A stretch of DNA of 23,244 nucleotides from Treponema sp. (GCA_031277045.1 JAISLX010000039.1:1-23244); one strand, 5' to 3'. Numbered from the stretch's first letter, positions 15,265-22,655 are shown. Notes: generated from the letters alone by a model not told the origin. Numbers and translations: made by a program.

Positions 15265-15903
15265 ATGGGGAATACACGCGCACGGGGGCGGGAACCGCCT
15301 AAAGGCGCCACTTTTGAAAGCGTTTGGGCTTTGCTCCAGGAAAACGCCCGGCAGCAGGCGGAACAAAAAAAAGAAATTGACCGGATCGTTCAGGAAAACG
15401 CCCAGCGGAAAAGAGAAATTGACCGGCAGATGAAAGAAACAGCCCAGCAGATGAAAGAAACGGACCGGCGGCTCGGCGATCTGGGTCTCCGCATGGGGGA
15501 AATGGCGGAGTACCTGATGACCCCTAAACTCCACAAGAAATTTAACGCGCTGGGTTTCTGCTTTAACCACAGTTCCCGCAACCATGAGCTGCGGGATCAC
15601 GGCGGCCAGCGGCTGGCGGAAGTAGACCTGCTCCTTGAAAACGGCGAATACGTTATGGCGGTAGAAGTGAAAAACCGCCTCTCCGCCAAAGACGTGAAGG
15701 ACCATGTAAAACGGATGGAAACGCTGCGCAGGGTGGCGGACGAACACAGCGACAAACGGAGTTACCTGGGCGCTGTCGCGGGCATGGTTGTTACCCAGCA
15801 GGTTCTGGATTACGCCGTAAAAAGCGGATTCTACGTGATAATCCCCTCAGGCAGCACGGTGGATATAGCGGTTCCCGGGGATTTCAAACCAAAGATTTGG
15901 TAA
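15265..15903 (+). CDS. Coiled-coil protein with PD-(D/E)XK nuclease-like domain
   Basis: The 212-residue protein has two parts. Residues about 15-80 form a charged helical coiled coil built from near-repeats such as KKEIDRIVQENAQ, KREIDRQMKETAQ and QMKETDRRLGD. Residues about 85-205 look like the PD-(D/E)XK fold: LAEVDLLLENGEYVMAVEVK places Asp121 and Glu134-x-Lys136 in the right spacing, with LGAVAGMVVTQQVLDYAVKS and FYVIIPSG as later core strands. Proteins of this layout (DUF3782-like) are numerous in some termite-gut treponemes and cyanobacteria; their role is not established. They may be DNA-acting enzymes or selfish-gene products. GAGGAG before the ATG at 15265 supports the start. It has its own promoter and leader hairpin. 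Confidence 0.82.
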   Translation: MGNTRARGREPPKGATFESVWALLQENARQQAEQKKEIDRIVQENAQRKREIDRQMKETAQQMKETDRRLGDLGLRMGEMAEYLMTPKLHKKFNALGFCFNHSSRNHELRDHGGQRLAEVDLLLENGEYVMAVEVKNRLSAKDVKDHVKRMETLRRVADEHSDKRSYLGAVAGMVVTQQVLDYAVKSGFYVIIPSGSTVDIAVPGDFKPKIW

Positions 15904-15935
15904 CTTGGCCGGCGGTCTGCCGCCCTTCCGGCCAC

Positions 15936-15965
15936 AAAAAAGCCCGGGATTAAAACCCCGGGCTT
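15936..15965 (-). terminator. Rho-independent terminator of the pyruvate:ferredoxin oxidoreductase gene
   Basis: AAGCCCGGG (15940-15948) pairs with CCCGGGCTT (15957-15965). On the minus strand the hairpin is followed by TTTTTTG, as expected for transcripts from 16111. On the plus strand only a weak T stretch follows, so it may also partly end the gene at 15265-15903. Confidence 0.85.
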
Positions 15966-15984
15966 GATTTGGAAAGCTGGGTAC

Positions 15985-16010
15985 ATACCCCGGAGCAAGC
16001 TCCTGGGTAT
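15985..16010. repeat. Second hairpin in the oxidoreductase 3' region
   Basis: ATACCCCGGAGC (15985-15996), AA, GCTCCTGGGTAT (15999-16010), with one mismatch. It lies between the stop codon at 16111 and the terminator. It may protect the 3' end of the message. Confidence 0.7.
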
Positions 16011-16110
16011 CTTCATGTGCCGTTTTACCTGAACGGCCGCTCAGCCGTTGAACACCCTCCGCTGGGAGGGCTGCCCCGCCGCTGAACGCCGTCCGCAGCG
16101 CGGCAGGCTG

Positions 16111-19100
16111 CTAGAAGGGCCGTTCGGCAAGGTACTTGTACTCTTTCCAGACGCGCTCGCTTTGGGCCTTGGCCTTGGCCAGCAGGGCGTCCGCCCGGTC
16201 AGGGCTGGCGGCTTTAAGGCTCTTGAAGCGCACTTCCTTGTACATAAAGTCCTCAAGGCTGGTCGTGGGGTCCCGCGAGTCAAGCTGGAAAGGGTTCTTC
16301 CCTTCGGCCTTGAGCCGGGGATCGTAGCGGTACAGGGGCCACAGGCCGCTGGTAACCGCTGCCTTCTGCTGGTCAAGCCCCTTGCTCATGTCAATGCCGT
16401 GGTTGATGCAGTGGGAGTAGGCAAGGATAATCGACGCCCCCTCGTAGGATTCCGCTTCCCTAAAGGCCCGGATGGTCTGTGCCATATTGGCCCCCATGGA
16501 AACCTTTGCCACATACACGTAGCCGTAGCTCATGGCGATGGCCCCCAGGTCCTTTTTGGCGATGTCCTTCCCGGCGGCGGCGAAGCGGGCGATTGCCCCC
16601 ACAGGGGTCGCCTTGGACATCTGGCCGCCGGTGTTGGAGTACACCTCGGTGTCCATGACCAGGATGTTCACGTTCCGGTTGCTGGCCAGTACATGGTCCA
16701 AGCCGCCGAAGCCGATGTCGTAAGCCCAGCCGTCTCCCCCCAGCGCCCAGACCGACCGCTTGATAAAGTGATCGGCCAGGGAGAGGAGAAGCTTCGCGGT
16801 AACGCCGGTATTGCCCTTGAGGGCCGCCTTGAGTTCGTCCACGTCCCGCCGCTGGGTTTCGATGGCGGCGTCGTCCTTCTGCTCGTTGGACAGGATCCGG
16901 TCGATGATCGCGGCGGCGATTCCCTCGCCTTTGGCCTTGACGGCTATCTCCCGCGCATGTTCGGCCAGCTTATCGCTGGTAAGCCGCATCCCCATGCCGA
17001 ATTCCGCGGCGTCCTCAAAGAGGCTGTTGGACCATGCCGGGCCGCGGCCGTCTGCCCGCTGGGCGTAGGGAGTGGTGGGCAGGTTGCCGCCGTAAATAGA
17101 GGAACAACCCGTGGCGTTGGCGATAACCGCCCGGTCGCCAAAGAGTTGGGACAGAATTTTGACATAGGGGGTCTCACCGCAGCCGCCGCAGGCCCCGGAG
17201 AATTCAAACAGGGGCCGCTTGTAGGCCAGGCCTTTCACCGTGGAAAGGTTCAGCTCTTCCGCCGGAACCTCCGGCAGTTTGAGGAAGTAGTCCCAGGCGG
17301 CGGCCTGTTCGGCGTGGTAGGCCGGGTCGTTGGCGTAGGGCTTCCAGGAAAGGGCGCGGGGCTTGGCGGGGTCTTTGGACATGGGGCAGATGTTCAGGCA
17401 GACGCCACATTCCATGCAGTCCTCGGCGGAAATAACCAGGCAGGTTTTCTTGCCCTCAACCGCCTTGGGTTTAATCGCCGTGGTCTTAAAGCCCTTGGGG
17501 GCCGCCGCCGCCTCGGCGTCGCTGAGGTTCTTCATGCGGATACAGGCGTGGGAACAGACCGCCGCGCAGTTGCCGCACTGGATACACACATCGGGGTTCC
17601 ATTCGGGGACCCGCTCGGCCACGGCCCGCTTTTCGTACTGGGTGGTGGCGGTGGGGAAGGTGCCGTCATCGGGAATTTTGCTCACCGGAAGCTTATCCCC
17701 CTCCTGGATAGAGACGGCCCCCAGAACTTCCTGAATCCAGGGGTCCCGCGCGGTAGCAAAGGGCTTTTTCATGTGAAGCTTGCTGTCCGCGGCGGCGGGG
17801 TACTTCACTTCTTCCACGGCGGAAAGGGCGGCGTCTACCGTGGCGTAGTTCTTTTGCACCACATCGGCCCCCTTCTTGCCGTAGGATTTTTCGATAAAGT
17901 GCTTCATCTCCTCCACGGCCTGGGCCTCCGGCAGCACTCCGGAAATTTTGAAGTAGGCGGCCTGCATAACCGTGTTGATCCGGTTCCCCATGCCGGTTTT
18001 GCGGGCGATTTCCGCCGCGTTAATCACGAAGAATTTGAGCTTTTTGTCGATGATCCGCTTCTGGGCCTCTACGGGTATCTCCTTCCAGACCTCCGCGGCG
18101 CTGAAGGGGCTGTTCAGCAGGAACGTAGCCCCCGTTTTGGCGTTGGCCAGCATGTCCAAAGTTTCCATATAGGAGAATTTGTGGCAGGCCAAAAAGTCCG
18201 CCTGGTTGATCAGGTAGGGCCGGCGGATCGCCTTTTTTCCAAAGCGCAAGTGGCTGATAGTGAAGCCCCCGGACTTTTTGGAGTCATACGAGAAGTAGGC
18301 CTGGGCGGAAAGCTCCGGCTTGGTATCCCCGATGATCTTGATGGAGTTCTTGTTGGCCCCCACCGTCCCGTCGGAGCCAAGGCCGTAGAACATGGCCTCG
18401 TTCATGCCCTCTTCGGCAATAAAGAACGATTCGTCGTAATCCAGGCTCTTGCCCAGCACGTCGTCCTTAATGCCCACCACAAAGTTGGCGATTTTTTTGC
18501 CGGAAAGGTTGTCAAAGACCGCTTTGACCATCGCCGGGGTGAATTCCTTGGACCCCAGGCCGTAGCGGCCCCCCAGGATAAGCGGATACCCCTTGAAGGG
18601 GCTGGCGCCCGCCGCCTGGATTTCCCCAATCGCGGTACGGACATCCTCGTACAGCGGTTCCCCCAGACAGCCCGGTTCCTTGGTCCGGTCCAGCACCGCG
18701 ATGGATTTAACCGCGGTGGGCAGGGCCTTTACAAAAAGTTCCGCGTCAAAGGGCCGGTAGAGCCGCACTTTAAGCACCCCTACCTTTTCGCCCCTGGCCT
18801 GGAGGTACTCTACCGTTTCCTCCACGGTTTCCGCGCCGGAACCCATGATGATAATGACCCGTTCCGCGTCCGGGGCGCCGTAATACTGGAACGCCTTGTA
18901 CACCCGTCCGGTAAGCTTGGCGTACTTGTCCATTTCCGCCTGGACAATGCCGGGCACCGCCAGGTAGTACGTGTTCACCCCTTCCCGGCCCTGGAAGTAG
19001 GTGTCGGGGTTCTGGGCCGTGCCCCGGATAGAGGGCTTTTCGGGGGTCAGACCCCGTTCCCGGTGGGCCCGCACCAGGTCATCGTCCACCATTTTGCGCA

Positions 19101-19674
19101 TTACATCGAAAGACACTTCTTCAATTTTCTGGTACTCGTGGCTGGTCCTGAAGCCGTCAAAGAAGTGGAGAAAGGGCACCCGGGACCGCAATGTAGCCGC
19201 GTGAGAGATAAGCGCCAGGTCCATTACCTCCTGGACGCTGTTACTGGCCAGCATAGCCCAGCCGGTTTGGCGGCAGGCCATCACGTCCTGGTGGTCGCCA
19301 AAGATGGACAGTGAACTTGTCGCCAAAGCCCGTGCGGCAATGTGGAACACCGTGGAGGTCAACTCCCCGGCGATCTTGTACATGTTGGGGATCATCAGCA
19401 GAAGCCCCTGGGACGCGGTAAACGTAGTTGTCAGGGCGCCGGTTGTTAACGCGCCGTGAACCGCCCCCGCGGCGCCCGCTTCGGATTGCATTTCCACAAC
19501 CTGGGGGACAGTGCCCCACAGGTTCTTCCGGCCCTGGGCGGAAAACTCATCGGAGAGTTCCCCCATCGGGCTGGACGGCGTAATCGGATAAATCGCGATT
19601 ACCTCACTCAGCGCGTGGGCTACGTGGGCCGCCGCGTTGTTGCCGTCAATCATCACCATGTTCTTGTCAGCCAT
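16111..19674 (-). CDS. nifJ: Pyruvate:ferredoxin (flavodoxin) oxidoreductase, single-chain type
   Basis: The enzyme converts pyruvate and CoA to acetyl-CoA, CO2 and reduced ferredoxin, central to anaerobic fermentation. The 1187-residue chain matches the fused single-subunit form. It starts with the domain-I motif YPITPSSPMGE (residues 29-39) and QSEAGAAGAVHGAL. Two ferredoxin-type [4Fe-4S] sites follow, CIQCGNCAAVCSHAC near residue 695 and CMECGVCLNICP near 750. The thiamine-diphosphate domain begins CGGCGETPYVK (near 828) with GCSSIYGGNLPTTPY, and has GGDGWAYDIGFGGLDH (near 983) and MDTEVYSNTGGQMSK. GAGGA before the ATG at 19674 sets the start; an ATG four codons upstream lacks one. A strong promoter lies 30 bases ahead, so high constitutive expression is likely. 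No ferredoxin or flavodoxin gene is present in the window. Confidence 0.97.
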   Translation of the reverse strand: MADKNMVMIDGNNAAAHVAHALSEVIAIYPITPSSPMGELSDEFSAQGRKNLWGTVPQVVEMQSEAGAAGAVHGALTTGALTTTFTASQGLLLMIPNMYKIAGELTSTVFHIAARALATSSLSIFGDHQDVMACRQTGWAMLASNSVQEVMDLALISHAATLRSRVPFLHFFDGFRTSHEYQKIEEVSFDVMRKMVDDDLVRAHRERGLTPEKPSIRGTAQNPDTYFQGREGVNTYYLAVPGIVQAEMDKYAKLTGRVYKAFQYYGAPDAERVIIIMGSGAETVEETVEYLQARGEKVGVLKVRLYRPFDAELFVKALPTAVKSIAVLDRTKEPGCLGEPLYEDVRTAIGEIQAAGASPFKGYPLILGGRYGLGSKEFTPAMVKAVFDNLSGKKIANFVVGIKDDVLGKSLDYDESFFIAEEGMNEAMFYGLGSDGTVGANKNSIKIIGDTKPELSAQAYFSYDSKKSGGFTISHLRFGKKAIRRPYLINQADFLACHKFSYMETLDMLANAKTGATFLLNSPFSAAEVWKEIPVEAQKRIIDKKLKFFVINAAEIARKTGMGNRINTVMQAAYFKISGVLPEAQAVEEMKHFIEKSYGKKGADVVQKNYATVDAALSAVEEVKYPAAADSKLHMKKPFATARDPWIQEVLGAVSIQEGDKLPVSKIPDDGTFPTATTQYEKRAVAERVPEWNPDVCIQCGNCAAVCSHACIRMKNLSDAEAAAAPKGFKTTAIKPKAVEGKKTCLVISAEDCMECGVCLNICPMSKDPAKPRALSWKPYANDPAYHAEQAAAWDYFLKLPEVPAEELNLSTVKGLAYKRPLFEFSGACGGCGETPYVKILSQLFGDRAVIANATGCSSIYGGNLPTTPYAQRADGRGPAWSNSLFEDAAEFGMGMRLTSDKLAEHAREIAVKAKGEGIAAAIIDRILSNEQKDDAAIETQRRDVDELKAALKGNTGVTAKLLLSLADHFIKRSVWALGGDGWAYDIGFGGLDHVLASNRNVNILVMDTEVYSNTGGQMSKATPVGAIARFAAAGKDIAKKDLGAIAMSYGYVYVAKVSMGANMAQTIRAFREAESYEGASIILAYSHCINHGIDMSKGLDQQKAAVTSGLWPLYRYDPRLKAEGKNPFQLDSRDPTTSLEDFMYKEVRFKSLKAASPDRADALLAKAKAQSERVWKEYKYLAERPF

Positions 19675-19703
19675 TTTATTCCTCATTAGGTAGGATTCCG
19701 GTC

Positions 19704-19732
19704 AGTATAAGCGGGTACGGGGAATTTTTCAA
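19704..19732 (-). promoter_or_regulatory. Promoter of the pyruvate:ferredoxin oxidoreductase gene
   Basis: On the minus strand TTGAAA (19727-19732) and TATACT (19704-19709) are exactly 17 bp apart, close to the sigma70 consensus. The leader would be about 20-25 nt with GAGGA before the ATG at 19674. Confidence 0.85.
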
Positions 19733-19812
19733 GGCAAGGCAGCCGCAAGCGCGGGAATTCGGCCTAGTCCCGGCAGCTATGAAAATGTGGTTTTGCTTCT
19801 GCGCAGGAGATT

Positions 19813-19954
19813 GGACTTGTTCGATAACCCGGTTGGTTATCTGCCAACCAAAGGTTAGTTCCAAGTCTCCCAAAAAACATGGATTTTGGGCAAAATCCGT
19901 GTTTTTTGTTGTTTTAAAGCGGTTGTTGTTCAGAAACTGAGGTTTCTGAACAAC
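19813..19954. repeat. Cluster of dispersed modules and two strong hairpins
   Basis: Three modules follow one another. Positions 19813-19836 are a 24-mer that recurs inverted at 23098-23121 (22 of 24 match). Positions 19842-19862 recur at 3243-3263 (18 of 21). Then come two hairpins: 19871-19888 with 19891-19908, 18-bp arms with one mismatch and only two loop bases; and GTTGTTCAGAAAC/GTTTCTGAACAAC (19925-19954, 4-nt loop). The latter's left half recurs at about 23027-23048. No gene is seen in 19733-20218. Confidence 0.85.
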
Positions 19955-20051
19955 TCTATTCTATCACACGACAAAGCGCAAAGCGCCCAAATCCACAAGT
20001 TTAACCGTGCCGGGGATACTAGGAGTTTGCCGCGCTTCGCGCAGGAAACCC

Positions 20052-20081
20052 GTAAAAATCGCCTGTCAGGCGGTTTTTTAC
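20052..20081. terminator. Bidirectional terminator-like hairpin without an obvious gene
   Basis: GTAAAAATCGCCT (20052-20064), loop GTC, AGGCGGTTTTTTAC (20068-20081). A T-run follows the CGCCT/AGGCG stem on both strands. No coding gene ends here on either strand, so it may end an untranslated RNA or be a relic. Confidence 0.6.
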
Positions 20082-20218
20082 CTTGAAAACGCCGAAAACG
20101 GCCCGGTAATCGTGGGTTTTACGGATTTTTCAACGAAAAAGCCATAAAACCTACAAGCGCGGCAGGCCGCCGGAGGGCGGAATTTTTTGCAAAAATTTGT
20201 TTTTTTTTGAAAAAAGGC

Positions 20219-20247
20219 TTGCGTTAATTTTTTTATTGTGATATGGT
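20219..20247 (+). promoter_or_regulatory. Promoter upstream of the tandem-array leader
   Basis: TTGCGT (20219-20224) and TATGGT (20242-20247) are 17 bp apart, preceded by an A/T-rich stretch resembling an UP element. Transcription would start near 20254, giving a leader of about 390 nt before the gene at 20641. Confidence 0.7.
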
Positions 20248-20293
20248 TTTTTCATGCTTGAAACAACGCCTGTGGCGAAGGCTGCGCCTTCGC

Positions 20294-20335
20294 CGGCTCA
20301 CGGCTCACGGCTCACGGCTCACGGCTCACGGCTCA
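20294..20335. repeat. 7-bp tandem repeat, six exact copies
   Basis: CGGCTCA repeats six times without error between 20294 and 20335. Three units equal 21 bp, the same period as the array that follows at 20411. Exact identity of the copies suggests recent slippage. Confidence 0.95.
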
Positions 20336-20410
20336 CATTATGCTTTAACAAAACAACAGCGTGTCAAGTACCCGGCGCCTCAGTTCCCGTTTCCTGGTAA
20401 AAATCTAACC

Positions 20411-20620
20411 GGTTCGGGCAGCCGCGCTCTATATTCAGGCGGATACGCCGCGTATTCAGGCAGCCACACCCCATATTCAGGCGAATATACCGCGTATTCA
20501 GGCAGCCACACCCCATCTTCAGGCGGATACGCCGCGTATTCAGGCAGCCACGCCCCCTATTCAGGCGAATATACCGCGTATTCAGGCGAATACGCCCCGC
20601 GGTCAGGCGAATATACGCCG
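20411..20620. repeat. 21-bp tandem array with a partly alternating 42-bp order, about ten units
   Basis: Units of 21 bp start at 20432 and every 21 bases to 20600, with a degenerate one at 20411. All carry TATTCAGGC or close variants, followed by one of two tails: GGATACGCCGCG/GAATATACCGCG or AGCCACACCCCA. The tails alternate through the first six units, giving a 42-bp higher-order repeat, then become uniform. A plus-strand frame through it reads as heptapeptides such as YSGGYAA and YSGSHTP, but it lacks a ribosome binding site and its only upstream ATG lies in the promoter. I treat the array as a non-coding leader. Confidence 0.93.
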
Positions 20621-20640
20621 CGTTCACCGGGGGAAATGCC

Positions 20641-21306
20641 ATGTCAATAGCGCGGGACTGGCTGCCCCATACCAGAGACGGCATTTTGGCGATGGCGAAG
20701 GATTGGCTGCCGGTTATGACGGCCAACGCACAGGCGTGGGGCATTCCCCCCGCCGTTATAACGGACTTTACCGCGCTAACAGGCGCGGCGGACACCGCCC
20801 TTGCCGCGGCGAAAAACGAAACCACCAGAACGCCCGTAGCGACGGCCCAATGCAGGGAAGCCTTTGACGCTTTGACGGCAAAAATGCGGGACATCAAGAA
20901 ACGTTATTTTTTGACCCCGCCCCTGACGGAAGCGGACTATATCGCCCTGGGCCTGTCGCCGCACGACCCGCACCCCACACCCTCCGGTGCGCCCACCGCT
21001 CAAACAACCGTAGAAACCTACCTGGCAGGCCGCCACGAGCTGGGCGTAAAAATCGTCTACGTTACCGGAAACCCCGCGGACCCCGCCAACAAGGGCTTCA
21101 GGATATGGTACAGCGTCATCGCCCCCGGCGAAACGCCGCCCGCGGACCCCGAAGAACTCCGCAAATCTTTTTTCACCAAACGGAAAAAGGACCTAATCGA
21201 GTTCGACTTTGGGGATTCAGGCAAGACGGCGTACTTTGCCGTGCAGATAGAAAACGGGGGCAAGAAAGGCCCCTGGGGGCCGCTGGTGAGCGCGCTTATA
21301 CCATGA
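20641..21306 (+). CDS. Hypothetical protein with helical N-terminus and beta-rich C-terminus
   Basis: I do not recognise a characterised family. The 221-residue protein has no signal peptide. Residues 1-90 are predicted helical (IARDWLPHTRDGILAMAKDW, then alanine-rich segments and IKKRYFLTPPLTEADYIALG). A proline/threonine linker (HDPHPTPSGAPTAQ) leads to a beta-rich half, including LGVKIVYVTG, GFRIWYSVIAPGETPPADP, KDLIEFDFGDSGKTAYFAVQ and ENGGKKGPWGPLVSALIP; this resembles a fibronectin-like sandwich with a terminal 'GPWGP' strand. I recall proteins of similar layout in Bacteroidetes and treponemes, and the partial gene at the left edge may belong to the same neighbourhood type. GGGGGA before the ATG supports the start. 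A small ORF overlaps its stop codon. Confidence 0.75.
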   Translation: MSIARDWLPHTRDGILAMAKDWLPVMTANAQAWGIPPAVITDFTALTGAADTALAAAKNETTRTPVATAQCREAFDALTAKMRDIKKRYFLTPPLTEADYIALGLSPHDPHPTPSGAPTAQTTVETYLAGRHELGVKIVYVTGNPADPANKGFRIWYSVIAPGETPPADPEELRKSFFTKRKKDLIEFDFGDSGKTAYFAVQIENGGKKGPWGPLVSALIP

Positions 21307-21404
21307 GTAATAAGGGCCGCTTTTATATGGGTACTATGCCTGCGGGCGTATACCGGCTGGCTTACGCAGGAAAACCGGCAAAACAACATCAGGAAGATGT
21401 TTAA
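21303..21404 (+). CDS. Possible 33-aa translationally coupled small protein
   Basis: An ATG overlaps the TGA of the upstream gene (ATGA), a common coupling arrangement, and encodes 33 residues, ending KQHQEDV. It contains two internal methionines and the stretch FYMGTMPAGVYRLAYAGKP, somewhat like a beta-hairpin. No separate ribosome binding site is needed if coupled. It might instead be chance or a decayed tail of a longer gene. The call is based on position only. Confidence 0.35.
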   Translation: MSNKGRFYMGTMPAGVYRLAYAGKPAKQHQEDV

Positions 21405-21429
21405 CCAAATTAAATTAAGGGAGAAGAAC

Positions 21430-22308
21430 ATGAAAACAATTATTAAGGTGCTTATTATTTCATCTTTGGCGCTTATGATTTTATCCTGTAAAATGCAAGA
21501 AGAGAGTCATCAAGCTGAAACGTATAGTCTAGATTTATTCCATGATTCTTGTGTTATTTACAGCAATGACTTTGTTAAAGCAGATAGGTTTTTGTTAGGG
21601 GATGCATCAAATAAAAAAGAGGTGGCTTTTAGGACCAGGTTTATAGAATCTGATTTATATCAGTATTCTCCAGGTAGAGTTGATTATGGCATAGTTAATG
21701 AGGGAGGAAAGACTTATCTTAAGTCTCTTAATACTATGCACGAGGACCCACAGGACTTTATTTCTAGTAAAGGGACGTTTAAAGTTGAGGTCATACAGGA
21801 TGTTGGATTTTTTAGACTTAAATCTTCATTAGTGGAAGAGGACATTGATGTTAGTACTTTCCCTGGTATTAATACTGTTTCATTAGGGTCTGATGTTTAT
21901 GCGCCTGCAGGTTCTACTTTTAGTATAAATAGTAGCGGGGAGATTTCAGTTGCTGAGAAGCAATTGGGTGTACCTTCTTGTTATTATGATGATTCTCGTG
22001 TCTATATCGTTTTTAACGATAGTTCAAAGAGAATATCATCGATAAATGATATCGACGGCAATTTCGATTTTACTGATAAAAATTTAGCATTGTTAATGGC
22101 TAATTATAATATATTTAGTGCTGAAATTAACTCGATTAAATCGGATACGACTGGGACACTAATCAGTTTTTTAGGATCAGACGATTTATCAATGTTTAGT
22201 GACGACATTGGAGATTGGTCCAACAAGTGTTGGTTAGCTGTATTTAATTATATTTATTATAAATCTCATTGGCTGCAAACGCATTTATTTTTGAAATCTA
22301 TTTTGTAA
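21430..22308 (+). CDS. AT-rich lipoprotein of unknown function
   Basis: The 292-residue protein starts at ATG 21430, after GGGAGAA; an in-frame ATG at 21397 lacks one. It has a lipoprotein signal (MKTIIKVLIISSLALMILSC) with cysteine 20 at the lipobox. The mature part is rich in Ser, Asp, Asn and Ile, with no family motif that I recognise. Two stretches look beta-rich (VEVIQDVGFFRLKSSLV and VYIVFNDSSKRISSI). The last 30 residues include an aromatic, positively charged segment (CWLAVFNYIYYKSHWLQTHL). Base composition is very different from neighbours: 21241-21300 has 37 G+C of 60, while 22081-22140 has 13 of 60. This suggests transfer from an AT-rich source. It may be truncated or rearranged at the C-terminus. 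Confidence 0.75.
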   Translation: MKTIIKVLIISSLALMILSCKMQEESHQAETYSLDLFHDSCVIYSNDFVKADRFLLGDASNKKEVAFRTRFIESDLYQYSPGRVDYGIVNEGGKTYLKSLNTMHEDPQDFISSKGTFKVEVIQDVGFFRLKSSLVEEDIDVSTFPGINTVSLGSDVYAPAGSTFSINSSGEISVAEKQLGVPSCYYDDSRVYIVFNDSSKRISSINDIDGNFDFTDKNLALLMANYNIFSAEINSIKSDTTGTLISFLGSDDLSMFSDDIGDWSNKCWLAVFNYIYYKSHWLQTHLFLKSIL

Positions 22309-22371
22309 TATTTATGTTAGTTGTCAGTTCCCCCACTATTTTTATAGTTAAATCAGGTTTGTTAAATATAT

Positions 22372-22400
22372 TTGAAATGTTTTCCTTGGTTTTATATACT
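22372..22400 (+). promoter_or_regulatory. Strong promoter before the truncated PP-loop gene
   Basis: TTGAAA (22372-22377) and TATACT (22395-22400) are 17 bp apart, the same hexamer pair as the oxidoreductase promoter. Transcription would start near 22407, 24 bases before the ATG at 22431. The stretch 22309-22430 is AT-rich and otherwise empty. Confidence 0.7.
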
Positions 22401-22430
22401 TTTATACAATAAATTTAAAAGAGGAGTAAA

Positions 22431-22571
22431 ATGAATTTTGCCATGTATTATATTTTTGGAAAAGACTCAGATTTTGCAATGTATAAAATGTTAAAATCAG
22501 GGCATAAACCAATTTGCCTGATTACAACTATTAATAAAGATAATGGAAAATGGGGTATACTTAAAATTTAG
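22431..22571 (+). pseudogene. N-terminal fragment of a Dph6-like PP-loop ATPase
   Basis: The 46-codon frame starts with a strong site (GAGGAG four bases ahead of the ATG) and reads MNFAMYYIFGKDSDFAMYKM, then LKSGHKPICLITTINKDNGK. This matches the start of the diphthine-ammonia-ligase-like ATP pyrophosphatases, whose N-terminus carries SGGKDS, helix residues and GHE-P-L-T-N. Here the motif is IFGKDS. The family is normally over 200 residues, but this frame leaves the alignment after NGK and stops at 22569-22571. The G of that stop codon is the first base of the palindrome at 22571-22609, so the gene appears cut at that repeat. Good translation signals and an intact promoter mean that the short peptide may still be made. 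The identification is from memory of the family pattern. Confidence 0.65.
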
Positions 22572-22631
22572 AGCAGCTTTCCCAAAAACTGAAGTTTTGG
22601 GAAGGCCTCACTTCAAAGAAGTTTCTTTGAA
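22571..22631. repeat. Dispersed palindrome plus a second 9-bp palindrome
   Basis: GAGCAGCTTTCCCAAAA (22571-22587) pairs with TTTTGGGAAGGCCTC (22595-22609) around ACTGAAG; arms are imperfect at their bases. Three bases on, TTCAAAGAA (22612-22620) pairs with TTCTTTGAA (22623-22631) across GT. The first is in the same family as 15181-15217. Together they form the leader of the gene at 22656. Confidence 0.88.
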
Positions 22632-22655
22632 AGATATTTTTTACGGAGGTTTGTT

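Noticed and set aside
16048..19314. A 1088-codon open frame on the plus strand opposite the pyruvate:ferredoxin oxidoreductase
   Set aside because: It is a mirror of a GC-rich, highly expressed gene whose product is unmistakable. The frame lacks a ribosome binding site, and its translation (glycine, valine, histidine, arginine-rich) has no protein family pattern.
20294..20620. CRISPR-like array
   Set aside because: Units are directly contiguous, 7 or 21 bp long, without unique spacers, and no cas genes are nearby.
20243..20650. A 135-aa plus-strand frame with YSGGYAA/YSGSHTP heptapeptide repeats
   Set aside because: Its ATG lies within the -10 box of the promoter, no ribosome binding site is present, and openness follows from the 21-bp period. 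The real downstream gene starts at 20641 in a different frame.
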